64,000 nucleotides of DNA from the NCBI RefSeq assembly GCF_905147045.1, contig NC_065914.1, positions 2,046,001 through 2,110,000 on the forward strand, written 5' to 3'. The first letter of the stretch is position 1. Every line of letters begins with the position of its first letter. Shown in pieces: positions 54,301 through 64,000 of the stretch. The position numbers and the translations under genes are program-made. A model generated the notes under the pieces. The model saw nothing but the letters and a program-made list of their open reading frames with translations. It did no database searches and was not told the DNA's origin. This stretch comes from Nymphalis io. Its lineage: Eukaryota > Arthropoda > Insecta > Lepidoptera > Nymphalidae.

Positions 54301-57300
54301 CACGTAAAGCCGTTGGTCCTGCGCCTGAACTCTTTCCGGTCGTGTCGGATTGCCGTGCCATCGGATTATGAGAGTTAGGAAATAGAGAGTTCACCTGTGT
54401 TTGCGCACACACTTGTGCACTATTAAGTATATGTCCCGTGCGGTTAGTTAGTATCCCATGAGACATAACCGTGGCCGAAATCGTTCAGCGGGACACCATC
54501 ATCATATTGCTGCATGCTATTGAGATTGTGTTGGTAGATTTCGCATCTAACTTAAACATTTGGACATAATAAAATGATTTTTAAAATATATTCAATCAAT
54601 CAATCAATCAACAGCCAATCGTTGTCCACTGCTGAACATAGGCCTCTCCCAAGGTGCGCCAAAGCTCCCTGTCCTCCGCCTTCCGCATCCAGTTGGTGCC
54701 CGCCACCTTCTTAAGGTCGTCGGTCCACCTGGCTGGAGGGCGCCCTACGCTGCGCTTGCCGATTCGCGGTCTCCACTCTAGGACTCGTCTGCTCCAACGG
54801 CCATCGGTCCTACGACATACGTGACCAGCCCACTGCCACTTCAAGCTATGTCGGTGACTCCGGTTCTTTTCCGGATAATCTCATTTCTGATCTTATCCTT
54901 CAAAGATACTCCGAGCATAGCTCGCTCCTTAGCACGCTGAGCGACTTTGAATTTGTGGACTAGTCCCGCAGTTAGTGTCCACGTTTCGGCACCGTATGTC
55001 ATGGCAGGTAAGACGCATTGGTTGAAGACTTTCGTCTTCAAACATTGCGGTATAGACGACTTGAGGACTTGACGAAGGTTGCCAAATGTTGCCCATCCCA
55101 AGCGAATTCTTCGATCGGCTTCCTTCTCGAAGTTGTTCCTACCGACTTGTATTATCTGTCTAGGTAGGTATATTCACTAACAACTTCGAGAGGTTTCCCC
55201 TCGACGTATATCGGTCCCGGCACGACATGCCTATTGAACATGACCTTGGTCTTGTCCAAGTTTATACCGAGACCGACACACCGGGAAGACTCGCCTAGGC
55301 TACGCAGCATTTCGGTGAGTTGTTCCAGCGACTCTGCTATGATGACGATATCGTCGGCAAATCGAAGGTGTGAGATGTACTCGCCGTTTACATTGACTCC
55401 ATACCTAGTCCAATCCAGCGTTTTGAAAACGTCTTCCAACGCGTTGGTGAACAGTTTCGGGGATATTACATCCCCCTGTCTCACCCCTCTGCGCAGTTGG
55501 ATCGCCTTCGTCTTACAGTCCTGGATGTGGACAGTCATTGTAGCGGCGTTGTACAGACATCTCAGTACCTCGATATATCTCCAATCGATATGACATCTCT
55601 GCAATGAGTCGAGCATTGCCCAGGTTTCGATGGAGTCGAAGGCTTTCTCGTAGTCCACAAATGCCATACACAGCGGCTGATTGTACTCTTCGGTCTTCTG
55701 CACAATCTGCCGAACAGTATGGATGTGGTCCACGGTGCTGTAGCCTGATCGAAAGCCGGCTTGCTCTGGGGGCTGGAACTCGTCAAGTCGTCTGGCGAGA
55801 CGGTTCGTGACGACTCTTGAGAACAGCTTATACACGTGACTCAGGAGGGAGATTGATCTGTAGTTTTTCAAGAGGGTTTTATCACCTTTCTTGAAAAACA
55901 GTACCACCTCACTCCCGCTCCACGTTTCCGGGGTCTTGCCATGTTGGATGACGGAATTAAAGAGGCTTGCTAGCTCTTTCAGGACCGGAGTCCCGCCTGC
56001 CTTAAGCAACTCTGTTGTGATTCTGTCATCTCCCGGAGCTTTGTTGTTTTTAAGCTGTTCTAGAGCCGCCCTAATCTCTCCTTGGTCAACGACCGGGAGC
56101 TCCTCGGAGTAATGGCGCATAAGAGGGGCGCGCTGGTCATCAGTACTGATTCCCACGGGTTTATCCGATCTTGAAGAGAACAACTGCCCATAAAACCTCT
56201 CTACTTCTCCGACAATCTCAGGCCTAGAGGTAACGACCCCACCATTTTCAGTTTTAAGTTTTGTCAGACGCGGCCTCCCAAACTTGCGAGCGAACACTTT
56301 CGATCCCCGATTTTGCTCAATCGCAGCCTTGATGGCACGGGTATTGGAGCGTCGGAGATCGCGTCGCGTCAGCGTTTTTATTATTCGATTTAAGGCCCTA
56401 TCTGACAAAAACGATGGTAGTTCTCGTCGTTTTCTCATGAGCTCGAGTGTCTCGGCAGAGAATTTTGGTGCGTTGTCTCTTCTCTGTGGCGGAAAACACT
56501 TGCGGGATGTGTTTTGCAGTATTTTGACCAGCGTGTCGGTTCTCTCATCAATGCTGCTTATGGTTTCCAACGCGGTGAATTGATTTTGAAGTTCCATTTG
56601 GAACTTTTCGGAGCCTTGAGCAGCTTGGAGCATGGTAGGTCGGAGAGTAGACCTCATCATTCTCGATCTTTCGGCTTTTAAGTTGATATTTAGAGTGCCT
56701 TGAACCAAGCGGTGATCACTTCCGGTATTAAACCTGTTGATCACTGAAACATCTCTAAATATGTGCCTTTTATTCGAAATGATAAAGTCTATCTCGTTCC
56801 TTGTCACGTTATCGGGGCTTCGCCAGGTCCACCTCCTCTGAGTCTTCTTTTGAAAGAAAGAATTCATCAAAAAAAGCCCCTGCGCTTCGAGAAAGTTTAC
56901 CAGCATTTGCCCCCTGTGATTTCTGCAGCCCAAGCCGTAAGGTCCGACTTTCGATTCACCGCTATCTTGTACTCCCACTTTAGCATTAAAGTCTCCCATA
57001 ACAACATTGTAGTGGGCCTTCGAAGTGTCGTTGAGGGCCTTTGCGATGTCCTCGTACATCGCTTCGACCACATCATCAGAGTATGTCGAAGTTGGCGCAT
57101 ATACCTGTACGACCTTCAGGAAGTACCTGTCGGAAAGTTTTAGGACAAGGTACGCTACCCGGTTCGACACACTACTGATTTCCACAATGCTGCTAATGAG
57201 ATCCTTTTTGACTAGAAAACCGACACCACCCTGGGAGAGGTTATCACCTTCGCGGAAGTAGAGTAAGTTACCGGACTCCCCCTGTCTTCGGACTTCAGAT

Positions 57301-59340
57301 AACCCCAGTATATGCCAGTTTATATGACTTAACTCTACTTCTAATTCGGCGAGGTGATGGTCCAGCCTCATCGAGCGTCCATTATACGTTGCCATGTGCA
57401 GTCGTTTTATACGGTAGCCTGCCGTGAACCGGTGATTCTTAGCACCCCCTGCCCTGCCGATACCGCGACCGCTACCTTGGTCGGGCCTAGCGGGCTTGCC
57501 GGTAACTGGGGGCCTTTTTTTTGGGCGCATCTGCCATTAAGGGAGGGGTTTGCCCATACTCGCCGCGCTGGGCAGGCGTGTTGGCGAGCGCAGTAGGGGG
57601 GTAAGATGTTTATGGGACGGGGGACGCTGCTGCCCATCCCCCCTTTTCCCCGTCCCTCAGTCGCCTCTTACGACACCCACGGGATGAGATTGGGGGAGTA
57701 CTATTCTAAGCCGGTACTCCACGGCAAATACAATACAAAAAAATATATTTCATTCATGACATAATTTAGCATAATAACCTTTATAATAATTTTTGATACT
57801 AAACTGAAATGTTTTCATGACAAAAAGCAGTGGTAAAATATATTACTTCCCAAAAATTATATATTTGAGTAAATATATGTAAATAAAAATATATTTTTAA
57901 TATGTTCATTAAATATCAAAATATTTTTTCAGTTGTTGACTCTGCCTGTGTTCGCGAACAAAAATTTCCCGTACCACGTGCGAACAACACAAATTGGAGT
58001 TATGGAGGTAGGTGCCCAAACATTAGATACAGCCGAGTTAAGTGTTGATAATATCAATATTAAAACTGTATCTATTTTTTACTATTTTTATTATATTTTA
58101 ACACTCCCTTATCGTTTTAATATATAAGTATGTCCCCAATCTATTTTTTATCTAATCTACGCTTATTTAAAGTTATTAAAGCTAGGCTATTAATAGTAAT
58201 TAAATAAATTCTGAAACATAACATTAAATAATAACTTATTATGTAAATTATCTGTCAGGTGAGCCGCAGCACCAATTTAGACAGGTTTGGGCCCACGGCT
58301 TATCATCCCAGCGATGGGCCAGCCCAGACCGTTATCATACCGCTAACTAGGTAAGTACCTACTTAAATAATTTCAGATTGATACAAAAATCTTTATTACA
58401 TGGTAAATTATAAAATTTGTGTTGTTTTTAAAAATCAATGCGCAACGAAAATTTTTACAGGCGAACAGAAGAATTAATAGATAATATGTACAGTCAATAC
58501 ATGGCGACAGCGCCGCCATTGTCGTTAGAAAATGATACGTCAAAAGTTAACAGGATAAAGAGAACAGAAAGTAACACTAAAAACGGACTCACGCCTCTCG
58601 CAAGCACGGAGACAAACTCTTCAGATGATATAAACCCTTCAATAAGCGATAAAGAGGTTTTCACTATAGACAGTCAAATGTCTAAAATTGAGCAAAATGC
58701 GAGGGAAAACGAAGTGTCGAATCAGTCAGTGTTGCCAGACAACGAGAATTTAACAAGCTTAGGGAATGGAGACAACGATACGATGGATTTACCCGTGATT
58801 TTAAGGTCTAAAAGAAATATTTTAGCGCCTATACAGAGAGATGTTCCGATATGGTCGTTGGCTAAAGGCCCGTGTGTTGTGGCCATGCAGTTGAAAACGT
58901 CTACAAGTGTAAACGAAGAAGGTAACATTTCTTTTTATTATTTATTACTTAAAACATCTTCCGGCTTGTGATTTTTCGAAATTTATAATACTTATGCTTA
59001 AAAGCAACAGCTTGTAAATATCAAACTGCTTAGTAAAGGTCTCCTCTACACTTGAGGAATACTTCTAAGCTTGGAGCTTAGTCTACAACGCTCACGCAAC
59101 ACATACAAAACAAACACGTGTTTGAGGCGCTTATATTCTCTATTGGTGGATCGCACGACCAGAGGTTAAGATAATATAATATTATTTTCAGATAATCAGC
59201 AAAATCCATCAAACGGCAAAAGACCTTCGCTCCGTAGTTCACAATCAAATTCTGGAGATATGAGCACAATACACGAAGGTCGAGAGAAGAAATATGTTCG
59301 TACGCCAACGGATATTTTCACTGTACCAACTAGAGAGTAG
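45339..59340 (+). CDS. TMEM145/GPR180-like seven-transmembrane protein, complete
   Basis: Member of the TMEM145/GPR180 family: a secreted-side GOLD-like ectodomain followed by seven membrane helices. The molecular role is poorly defined. Coding exons: 45339-45431, 46279-46428, 46818-46954, 47680-47998, 48893-49093, 49900-49984, 50505-50726, 51374-51546, 51706-51837, 53177-53264, 53899-53972, 57933-58007, 58259-58350, 58461-58921, 59192-59340 (stop TAG). Phases chain for 816 residues. A signal peptide covers about residues 1-20. Family blocks: NWAFLARFCFLS, LLLYYDDESQWPSVY, SARERWWFIGISNC, FWHEHFSADEF, LLHTTYKLFL, YESPAGYGLI, FPYHVRTTQI. The hydrophobic segments are in exons 7-12. The protein is much longer than human TMEM145 (about 500). 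The excess is the exon 4 insert (about residues 127-233) and a hydrophilic tail of about 230 residues from exons 13-15. The exon 3 donor (AG|GTTTTT) is weak. A broken RTE LINE lies in the intron 53973-57932. Confidence 0.93.
45668..45912 (+). mobile_element. SINE family A, diverged copy
   Basis: Plus-oriented: GGTAGGGTTTTGTGCAAGCC, GTGAGTGAGCCAGTGTAAC, then an A run at 45905. In TMEM145-like intron 1. Confidence 0.7.
46126..46196 (+). mobile_element. SINE family B 3' tail
   Basis: AGAGAGGAGGCCTTAGCCCA and GTGGGACATTCACAGGCTG, the last part of family B only, in TMEM145-like intron 1. Confidence 0.65.
47316..47615 (+). mobile_element. SINE family A copy
   Basis: Complete plus-oriented copy from GGCGGTAGGGCTTTGTGC to CTTATTCTATAAAAAAAA, ending about 65 bp before TMEM145-like exon 4. 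Confidence 0.9.
47680..47998 (+). CDS. TMEM145-like exon 4, Ser/Thr/Asn-rich lumenal insert
   Basis: 319-bp exon encoding about 106 residues of low-complexity, Thr/Asn/Pro-rich sequence with N-glycosylation sequons (NST, NFT, NST, NAS). It lies between the GOLD-like block ending LPAGKR and the conserved SARERWW block. Human TMEM145 has only a short linker at this point. It lies before the first membrane helix, so it should face the lumen or outside. It is in frame with both neighbours (starts in phase 2, ends in phase 0). Confidence 0.85.
48145..48535 (+). mobile_element. Jockey/CR1-type LINE, 3' end
   Basis: 3' part of the same family as 1807-5385, including YRLYHGECSEELFSLIPAS-like coding sequence, then the 3' UTR with CAAACGAGGCGTAAAGAGG and an A-rich tail. 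A segment GCCTAACTGTGACATCAATT is shared with the copy at 60635-61262 but absent from 1807-5385. Confidence 0.85.
49164..49451 (+). mobile_element. SINE family A copy
   Basis: Complete plus-oriented copy starting 70 bp after the TMEM145-like exon 5 donor and ending in an A run. A second partial tail (49455-49545) follows directly. Confidence 0.88.
50126..50396 (+). mobile_element. SINE family A copy
   Basis: Plus-oriented copy with minor losses in the middle (GATGGTAGTGCTTTGTGTAA; CATCTTAGTTCCCAAGGTTG), ending TATAAAAAAATTA, about 110 bp before exon 7. Confidence 0.8.
50975..51183 (-). mobile_element. SINE family C copy
   Basis: Minus-oriented, tRNA-like head at the high end (GACCTCCGGGTCTGGGGCC, AGCCACTGGACCAACGAGG), 3' body truncated. 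Confidence 0.7.
52085..52542 (-). mobile_element. RTE-type LINE of a second subfamily, 3' end
   Basis: The minus strand gives LRWQWAEHIARRTDGRWGRK and RPRTGRRSVGRPPTRWTDDL, aligning with but clearly diverged from the C-terminus of the 31338 ORF. Upstream frames hold broken SETWSL-like sequence. The 3' end abuts (ATC)n. Confidence 0.8.
52545..52665 (+). mobile_element. SINE family B 3' part
   Basis: ATACCAATCCGTATTGGAAC and AGGGGAGGCCTTAGCTCAG, the last third of family B. Confidence 0.65.
52845..53136 (+). mobile_element. SINE family B copy with tRNA-like head
   Basis: Starts within the A-box region (GCCCAGTGGTAAGAACGCG), B box GGTTCAAACCCGGG, near-full body and tail GAGGCCTTAGCCCAGCAG. Ends 40 bp before TMEM145-like exon 10. 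Confidence 0.85.
53265..53898. other. AT-rich intron, no clear feature
   Basis: Intron between TMEM145-like exons 10 and 11. A stretch near 53476-53525 (GAGTTTCTAGCCGATTCTT) resembles a LINE 3'-UTR piece also seen near 63398. Otherwise nothing recognisable. Confidence 0.5.
54150..54510 (+). mobile_element. SINE family C copy
   Basis: Head with B box GGTTCAAACCCCAGG, body ACTCCCGTGTCTCGGAAAAC and CACACTTGTGCACTATTAAG, ending GGCCGAAATCG. Confidence 0.8.
54591..57725 (-). mobile_element. RTE-type LINE, full-length but inactivated copy
   Basis: Near-identical to 31151-34304 over its whole length. It lies in the TMEM145-like intron 53973-57932 in antisense orientation. Its 3' end is a (TTGA)n tail (54591-54611 on the plus strand). 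The ORF 55152-57530 (792 codons) has an 18-bp in-frame deletion near 57277 and is cut by a 1-bp loss near 55160. A 16-bp deletion near 54846 breaks the C-terminal frame again. Endonuclease and reverse transcriptase motifs including FADDIVII are otherwise present. Confidence 0.92.
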
Positions 59341-59352
59341 CAATAAGTATAG

Positions 59353-60507
59353 TTTTTTTTTTACGCTGGAAAAACGCATTACGCGTTTCCCCCACGGGAA
59401 CAGTGGGGGGATGTGGGGCTCGCCGATGTCCGAGGCGCCGAGTGCGCCCCGAACAACGGAATATCCACTAAAAAACCAGCGGTACCCTTTCCGTCATAAC
59501 GAGGAGCGCCATGGGATCGCTTGCGCATGCTACCGCGACGCTCTGACGAGTGGCCTGCGTATGCAGGCCTCCATTCTTTATGGGGTTACCAGGGTACTGA
59601 GAACCCCCTAGTCCCAGCGACGCCTATTGCGGCGCAGGGAGAAGGTGCGCATAGCGCCTCATTCTTCTCCCCAGTCTTCTTCGGCGGAGCAGGTTTGCAG
59701 CGGCGTCCTCCCGCTCCGCGGCCTCCTTCTGCGACATTAAATTTTCACACAAGGAGACCATTTCCGACCAACACTCATCGCTTCCGAGCATCGCGTTGAT
59801 GATGCTCGGCACGGAGAGGTCTCCGCCGACAACTGCCGCCAGAGAAAGCCTCTGGGGCCCCCACGCGGCACACTCCATCAGGTTGTGTTGTGCCGTCTCG
59901 GTTGGCGCACCACACTCGTGGCAGGAAGGTGACATTTCCCGCCGTGCTACCTTGCGCAGGTATTTACCGAAGCAGCCGTGCCCGGTAAGTACCTGCGTTA
60001 ACCTAAACGAGAGCGTGCCTCGTTTTCTTTTGACCCAGCGATTTAAGTGGGGACGTACCGCCTCCACTGTCGCCAGGCCCGCTGTGGGGGACCTCAGTTC
60101 TTCCTCCCATCGGGCTATCAGGGCTTGCTGGGGTAGAGCCCTGATCCGCCCGACATCCGCCGACCCTGGACGGTCGCCGCGGTCTCTCGCCTCGGCCCGG
60201 AAGCGGTACACCTCTGCGAGCACCTCCGCCTACAGTTCCCAAGGCGGATCGCCCGCGAGGAGCGTCGCCGCTGTCCAAGACACCGTACGATACCCTCTTA
60301 TCGCTCTTACCGCTATGACCCTCTGCGGCCTCCGTAGGAGGGCCCGGTTGTGAGGAGTGAGCGCATCGACCCATATCGGGGCACCGTACAGTGCCATCGA
60401 CCTCACTACGCCAGCATAGTGGCGCCGAAATAGCGATCCCGGTCCTCCCACGTTGGGTAGGAGGCGACCCAAGGCGGCAGCTGTGTTGATGAGCTTCGGG
60501 CCGAGTT
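59353..60507 (-). mobile_element. 5'-truncated R1-like LINE at the stop codon of the TMEM145-like gene
   Basis: Minus-strand frame 59624-60471 encodes the C-terminal part of an R1-group reverse transcriptase protein (HYAGVVRSMALYGAPIWVD, GTLSFRLTQVLTGHGCFGKY) with the zinc knuckle CHECGAPTETAQHNLMEC. One TAG at 60230-60232 interrupts it. The 3' UTR and A tail end at the T run 59353. Flanks AGCAATAAGTATAG (59339-59352) and AGCAACAAGTATAG (60508-60521) form a 14-bp target-site duplication with one mismatch. Confidence 0.88.
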
Positions 60508-60634
60508 AGCAACAAGTATAGTTAGTTTTTCAGCATAGCAACTTTTATATAAAGTTTTATTTGTTTTGACGCAAATTTGAGTTTCTATTATATTTATTCT
60601 TTGAATATGATTGTCGATTTTTTTTTATATATTT

Positions 60635-61262
60635 AACTGGAGGGCAAATGACTACTCCCCTTGATGGTAAGTGGTAGTTGAGTCCAAACGCGACGACGGC
60701 CATTACAGTCAGGAAGAATGTTCTGCACTAACCGCCCCCGCCTTGCTGGCACGCAAGATGTCTCTTCTCGCCTCGTTTGAAGGTACCCTAGTTGTAAGAG
60801 GAGGGGAACACGTGAGCTGGTAAGGAATTACATTTTATGGAAGTGCGACAAAGAAAGGAGTAGCCAAATTTCTTTGTGCTCGATGGAATTGATGTCACAG
60901 TAAGGCGGTGACATCGAGAGCCAGCACGCGTAGACTTATGAAGGAAGGGGGAAGCAGGAATTAGAGAGAATAATTCCTCAGAGCACTCGCCGTGGTACAG
61001 TCGATAGAAAGCGCTCAGCGCTGCTATCTCTCGACGCAATTGTAAAGATTGTTGTGGCGTGAAAAAACGCCGCACCTTGTTCAGAATTCCGAGTTTCCAT
61101 GAAGCTGGTTTTTATAATAGCTTCGATGTTCTCCGAATCCCTTGGACTAAGGTCGCAGCGAACGTCAATCCCCAGCATGGCGATTTTGCTTTGTATCACC
61201 AGCGGAGTACCATAGAGGGAGGGAAGAGGGGAAGAGGGGAAAATGGTGACTTTTTTGCTGTG
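60635..61262 (-). mobile_element. Jockey/CR1-type LINE, 3' part with internal deletion
   Basis: Same family as 1807-5385: 3' UTR (GGGCAAATGACTACTCC, CGCGACGACGGCCATTACAG), C-terminal coding segments (LRREIAALSAFYRLYHGECS), then a jump over about 140 bp to the segment at 61053-61254 that also occurs at 1-166 and 2362-2526. Confidence 0.85.
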
Positions 61263-61617
61263 AGAGATATACCAATTAGAAATAACCCATAAAGTAAAAA
61301 ATTATAAGGTATCCCCACACGAAAGTCCAAATCAAACAAAATTCTCACGAAACTATATTGGATTTTAAGGCAATAGGTTTTTGTATATGTTGTTACCAGC
61401 TTCAATATTCATTTTTAATTAAGCGAATTTTTTATGGTTTTTCTGTATTTATATCGATAATTAACGTATTTCAGATATGATAAAAATTATTTTAATTATT
61501 GTTAGCATAATTTTGGATGATATTTTCATTCTTTAGCAATAAATATTTAGCAACAAATAGTATGGAGTGATATTTTCTAGTCAAATAAATGAATTTTCGA
61601 TATGTCGTGTTTTATTT
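61263..61617. other. AT-rich stretch, no recognised feature
   Basis: Between a Jockey-type fragment and an R1-like insertion. May include the true 3' flank of the TMEM145-like gene. No coding frame or repeat was identified. Confidence 0.5.
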
Positions 61618-61630
61618 ATTTAATTTACCT

Positions 61631-62351
61631 TTTTTTTTGTTTCGCTGGAAAAACGCGTTTACGCGTTTCCCCCACTTCAAGTGGGTATGTGGGACTTGCC
61701 GGCGCCGAGCATGCGCCGGAATACCCACTAAAAAACCAGCGATACCCACACCGCCTTTTCGAGGGGCGTCACGGGATCGCTTGCGCATACTACCGTGACG
61801 CCCCGACGGTTGGCCCGTCCTAAAAATCCTAGAGGGTTCTTAGGGTACAAAGACCCCCTAACCCCGGCAACACTTACGGCGGGAGGAGAAGATGCGCATA
61901 GCGCCGACGCCTTCTCCCCGGTCTTATTCGGCGAAGCGAGTCAGCGGAGGCCCTCTCCTCACGCTCCCGCTCTGCTGCCTCCTTCTGCGACATGACATTT
62001 TCGCAGAAAGAGACCGTTTCCAACCAGCACCCTCGCTACCAAGCATGGCGTTTATCACACTCGGCAGCGAGAGGTCTTCACCGACTAAGGCCGCCAGGGA
62101 CAGGCGCTGAGGTCCCCAAGCGGCACACTCCATCAGAGTGTGGCACGCTGTGTCCGAAGGCGCACCACACTCATGGCAGGAGGGTGTCACCTCCCGCCTC
62201 GCTATCCGGTTCAGGTACTTACCGAAACAACCGTGTCCGGTAAGTACCTGCGTCAGCCTGAATGTGAGTGTGCCGTGACTCCGTTCCACCCAGCGACTCA
62301 AGTGGGGGCGGACCGCCTCCACTGTCACTAGGCCTGCCGAGGGGGACATCT
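61631..62351 (-). mobile_element. 5'-truncated R1-like LINE, second copy
   Basis: Related to but diverged from 59353-60507: LVTVEAVRPHLSRWVERSHG, LTQVLTGHGCFGKYLNRIAR and the zinc knuckle CHECGAPSDTACHTLMEC, then a frame shift, a 3' UTR and an A tail (T run from 61630). Flanks ATTTAATTTACCT (61618-61630) and ATTAAATTTACCT (62352-62364) match at 12 of 13 positions. Confidence 0.85.
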
Positions 62352-62729
62352 ATTAAATTTACCTGCTTTTATCGATGTTCAGTCAAATCAATTTGGAGTG
62401 GTATGCACCGTTTGTGGATAAAAAAAAATAAGCAAATACCTTTTATAGGCATTATAAGCAGGCCCGGATATACAGATCGAAGGCCTCTAGGCACTGACAT
62501 TCAGACACCTCCATTTGAAAGCTATTAGAGTTATACCGTGTTATTTTTAGCTGGCGGGGTGGTTCCTTATAAGCCTAGGCATCCGAGGCTGTTTGTAAGG
62601 CCTTTTAAACATTTTTTAACGGGTGATTAGCGGCTGCGAGCCTAAACAGCAGATGCTGTAATATTGTAGTCATAATGTAAGAAGTTGAGCGACGTTTTCA
62701 TATAATGTAGACGGTAATATAAGTTGTAC

Positions 62730-63520
62730 CCAACGTCCCCACGAGCGAACTGTTATCGGCTAGAGTGGGCAAGTAGCAGCCACATCATCTTGTGTGGATG
62801 CGCCATAATGTTTAGTATGAAGAATAGACTAAATTTAACGCGTGTGAAACTGCGAAATACACTTATATACTATCATATACAAAAACCTCTAAAACGCGCT
62901 GCATCTTCCCTTATAAATGATAGTTTAGTTGTGTTACAGTTATGCATTACAAAAAATCTTAGATGTAAATTTAAAGAAATTAAAATAATGACTGTCGCTT
63001 ATATATTTGTATGTACGAAAAAACATAAATATTTTCCTAGAAATTGTGACGTACATACTGTTAACACCAGGAACAAGTATAAACTTACAACCATTATTAC
63101 CAGATTATACAGGGTTAGTAAGTCTTTTATTGGTCAATGTATACGCTTTTACAACAGGATCCCAGAAAACGTTCAAAAATATTCAATTGTGATATTTAAA
63201 AGAATCGTTAAGGAACGGTTGTGTGCTTAAAGGATATTACACATCTGATGACTTTTTAAATGATTGCACACCCTGGGAATGAAACGATCGCCTCCAGGTT
63301 ATCTCAAATTTAAAAAAAGGTATATATAATTTGGTTAGGGTTGTATATGTATTGCACTTCTTGTAAAGAAATGAGATTTAAAAAAAAACCCGCTGAGTTT
63401 CTTTCGCCGGTTCTTCTCAGGTCTGAGGTGCTTATTTCCGAACCGGTGGTAGATTTATGACAATCAATAAGAAAATATAACGCTTCTATATTGAATAAAG
63501 ATTTTTGACATTGACTTTGA
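62730..63520 (+). mobile_element. LINE C-terminal fragment and 3' UTR
   Basis: The frame 62724-63230 ends with NKYKLTTIITRLYRVSKSFI and QCIRFYNRIPENVQK, a C-terminal block of a Lepidoptera-type LINE. The following 3' UTR contains GAGTTTCTTTCGCCGGTTCT and ends AATAAAGATTTTTGACATTG. Confidence 0.65.
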
Positions 63521-63912
63521 ATCATATCCTCATTTGTTAGTATAGACAAAGGTGTTTTTACTAATATAATAAAACCAAGAAAATATTTTTTAAAAGCGAT
63601 TTATTTATGTCTTAATATGTAACAACAAATAGACCCATTCTTAAAATACTTATAACTATAAAAACATTTACCAAAGTTTTGGAAGGATGCCTGTCAAAAT
63701 TTAATCTATTTTTGACACATCGTTTATATAAAAAAATATAAACATTTGCAATAAACAATGAAAATCTACAAAACTTACAACTTAAATCTCACGCAAAAAT
63801 CACATATTTATAAAAACAAATCCTTTAGAAAATGATAATAGAAAAAAAAACAATTATTTAGTACATTCTTTTAAATCTTAATTTTACTTTTTTATTATAA
63901 AAAGCTAAAAAA

Positions 63913-64000
63913 GCCGAGATGGCCCAGTGGTAAGAACGCGTGAATCTTAACCGATGACCGTGGGTTCAAACCCGGGCAAGCACCACTGAATTTTCATGTG
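63913..64000 (+). mobile_element. SINE family B copy, cut by window end
   Basis: Head GCCGAGATGGCCCAGTGGTA, B box GGTTCAAACCCGGG, then the body up to the window edge. Preceded by about 390 bp (63521-63912) of AT-rich sequence with no recognised feature. Confidence 0.85.

Noticed and set aside
58438..58971. Separate gene starting at the ATG 58438
   Set aside because: This is exon 14 of the TMEM145-like gene with intron read-through on both sides; the acceptor before 58461 and donor after 58921 keep phase.
59796..60353. 185-codon plus-strand open frame
   Set aside because: Antisense of the R1-like reverse transcriptase C-terminus, which carries the recognisable zinc knuckle on the minus strand.

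Overview
The window is AT-rich, intron-rich nuclear DNA from an insect, most probably a moth or butterfly. Three conserved animal genes, built from short exons with GT-AG introns, are interspersed with SINEs that have tRNA-like heads and with several LINE clades of kinds typical of Lepidoptera. The species cannot be named from the sequence alone. There are no bacterial features, CRISPR arrays or rRNA.

Layout. (1) 410-24954, minus strand: the first 20 coding exons (about 899 codons) of the neurofibromin gene Nf1. The start codon is at 24954. The gene runs off the left edge before the Ras-GAP domain. (2) 24955-25910: a 956-bp divergent intergenic region between Nf1 and the next gene, probably a shared promoter. 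(3) 25911-40336, plus strand: a complete sorting nexin gene of the SNX5/SNX6 type (PX domain plus BAR domain), 11 constitutive coding exons and a possible 18-nt micro-exon. (4) 40337-45338: intergenic DNA with degraded repeats. (5) 45339-59340, plus strand: a complete TMEM145/GPR180-like seven-transmembrane gene, 15 coding exons and 816 codons, with an unusual glycosylation-rich exon and a long C-terminal tail. (6) 59341-64000: LINE fragments, SINEs and little else.

Mobile DNA makes up much of the rest. Two near-identical RTE-type LINEs lie in opposite orientation, one with an intact 987-codon endonuclease/reverse transcriptase ORF in a sorting nexin intron, the other broken, in a TMEM145-like intron. 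A Jockey/CR1-type LINE is inserted in a Copia LTR element inside an Nf1 intron. An AT-rich LINE carries a second LINE nested within it in Nf1 intron 2. Three 5'-truncated R1-like LINE insertions each have recognisable target-site duplications, and one starts at the stop codon of the TMEM145-like gene. At least four SINE families occur (called A to D here), three with tRNA-like heads.

The three genes are not an obvious pathway: neurofibromin regulates Ras, the sorting nexin acts in endosome-to-Golgi retrieval, and the TMEM145-like protein is a secretory-pathway or surface membrane protein. The most unusual unexplained item is a 156-bp insertion at 36766-36921 with five consecutive perfect hairpins, a perfect 14-bp target-site duplication and no poly-A tail.
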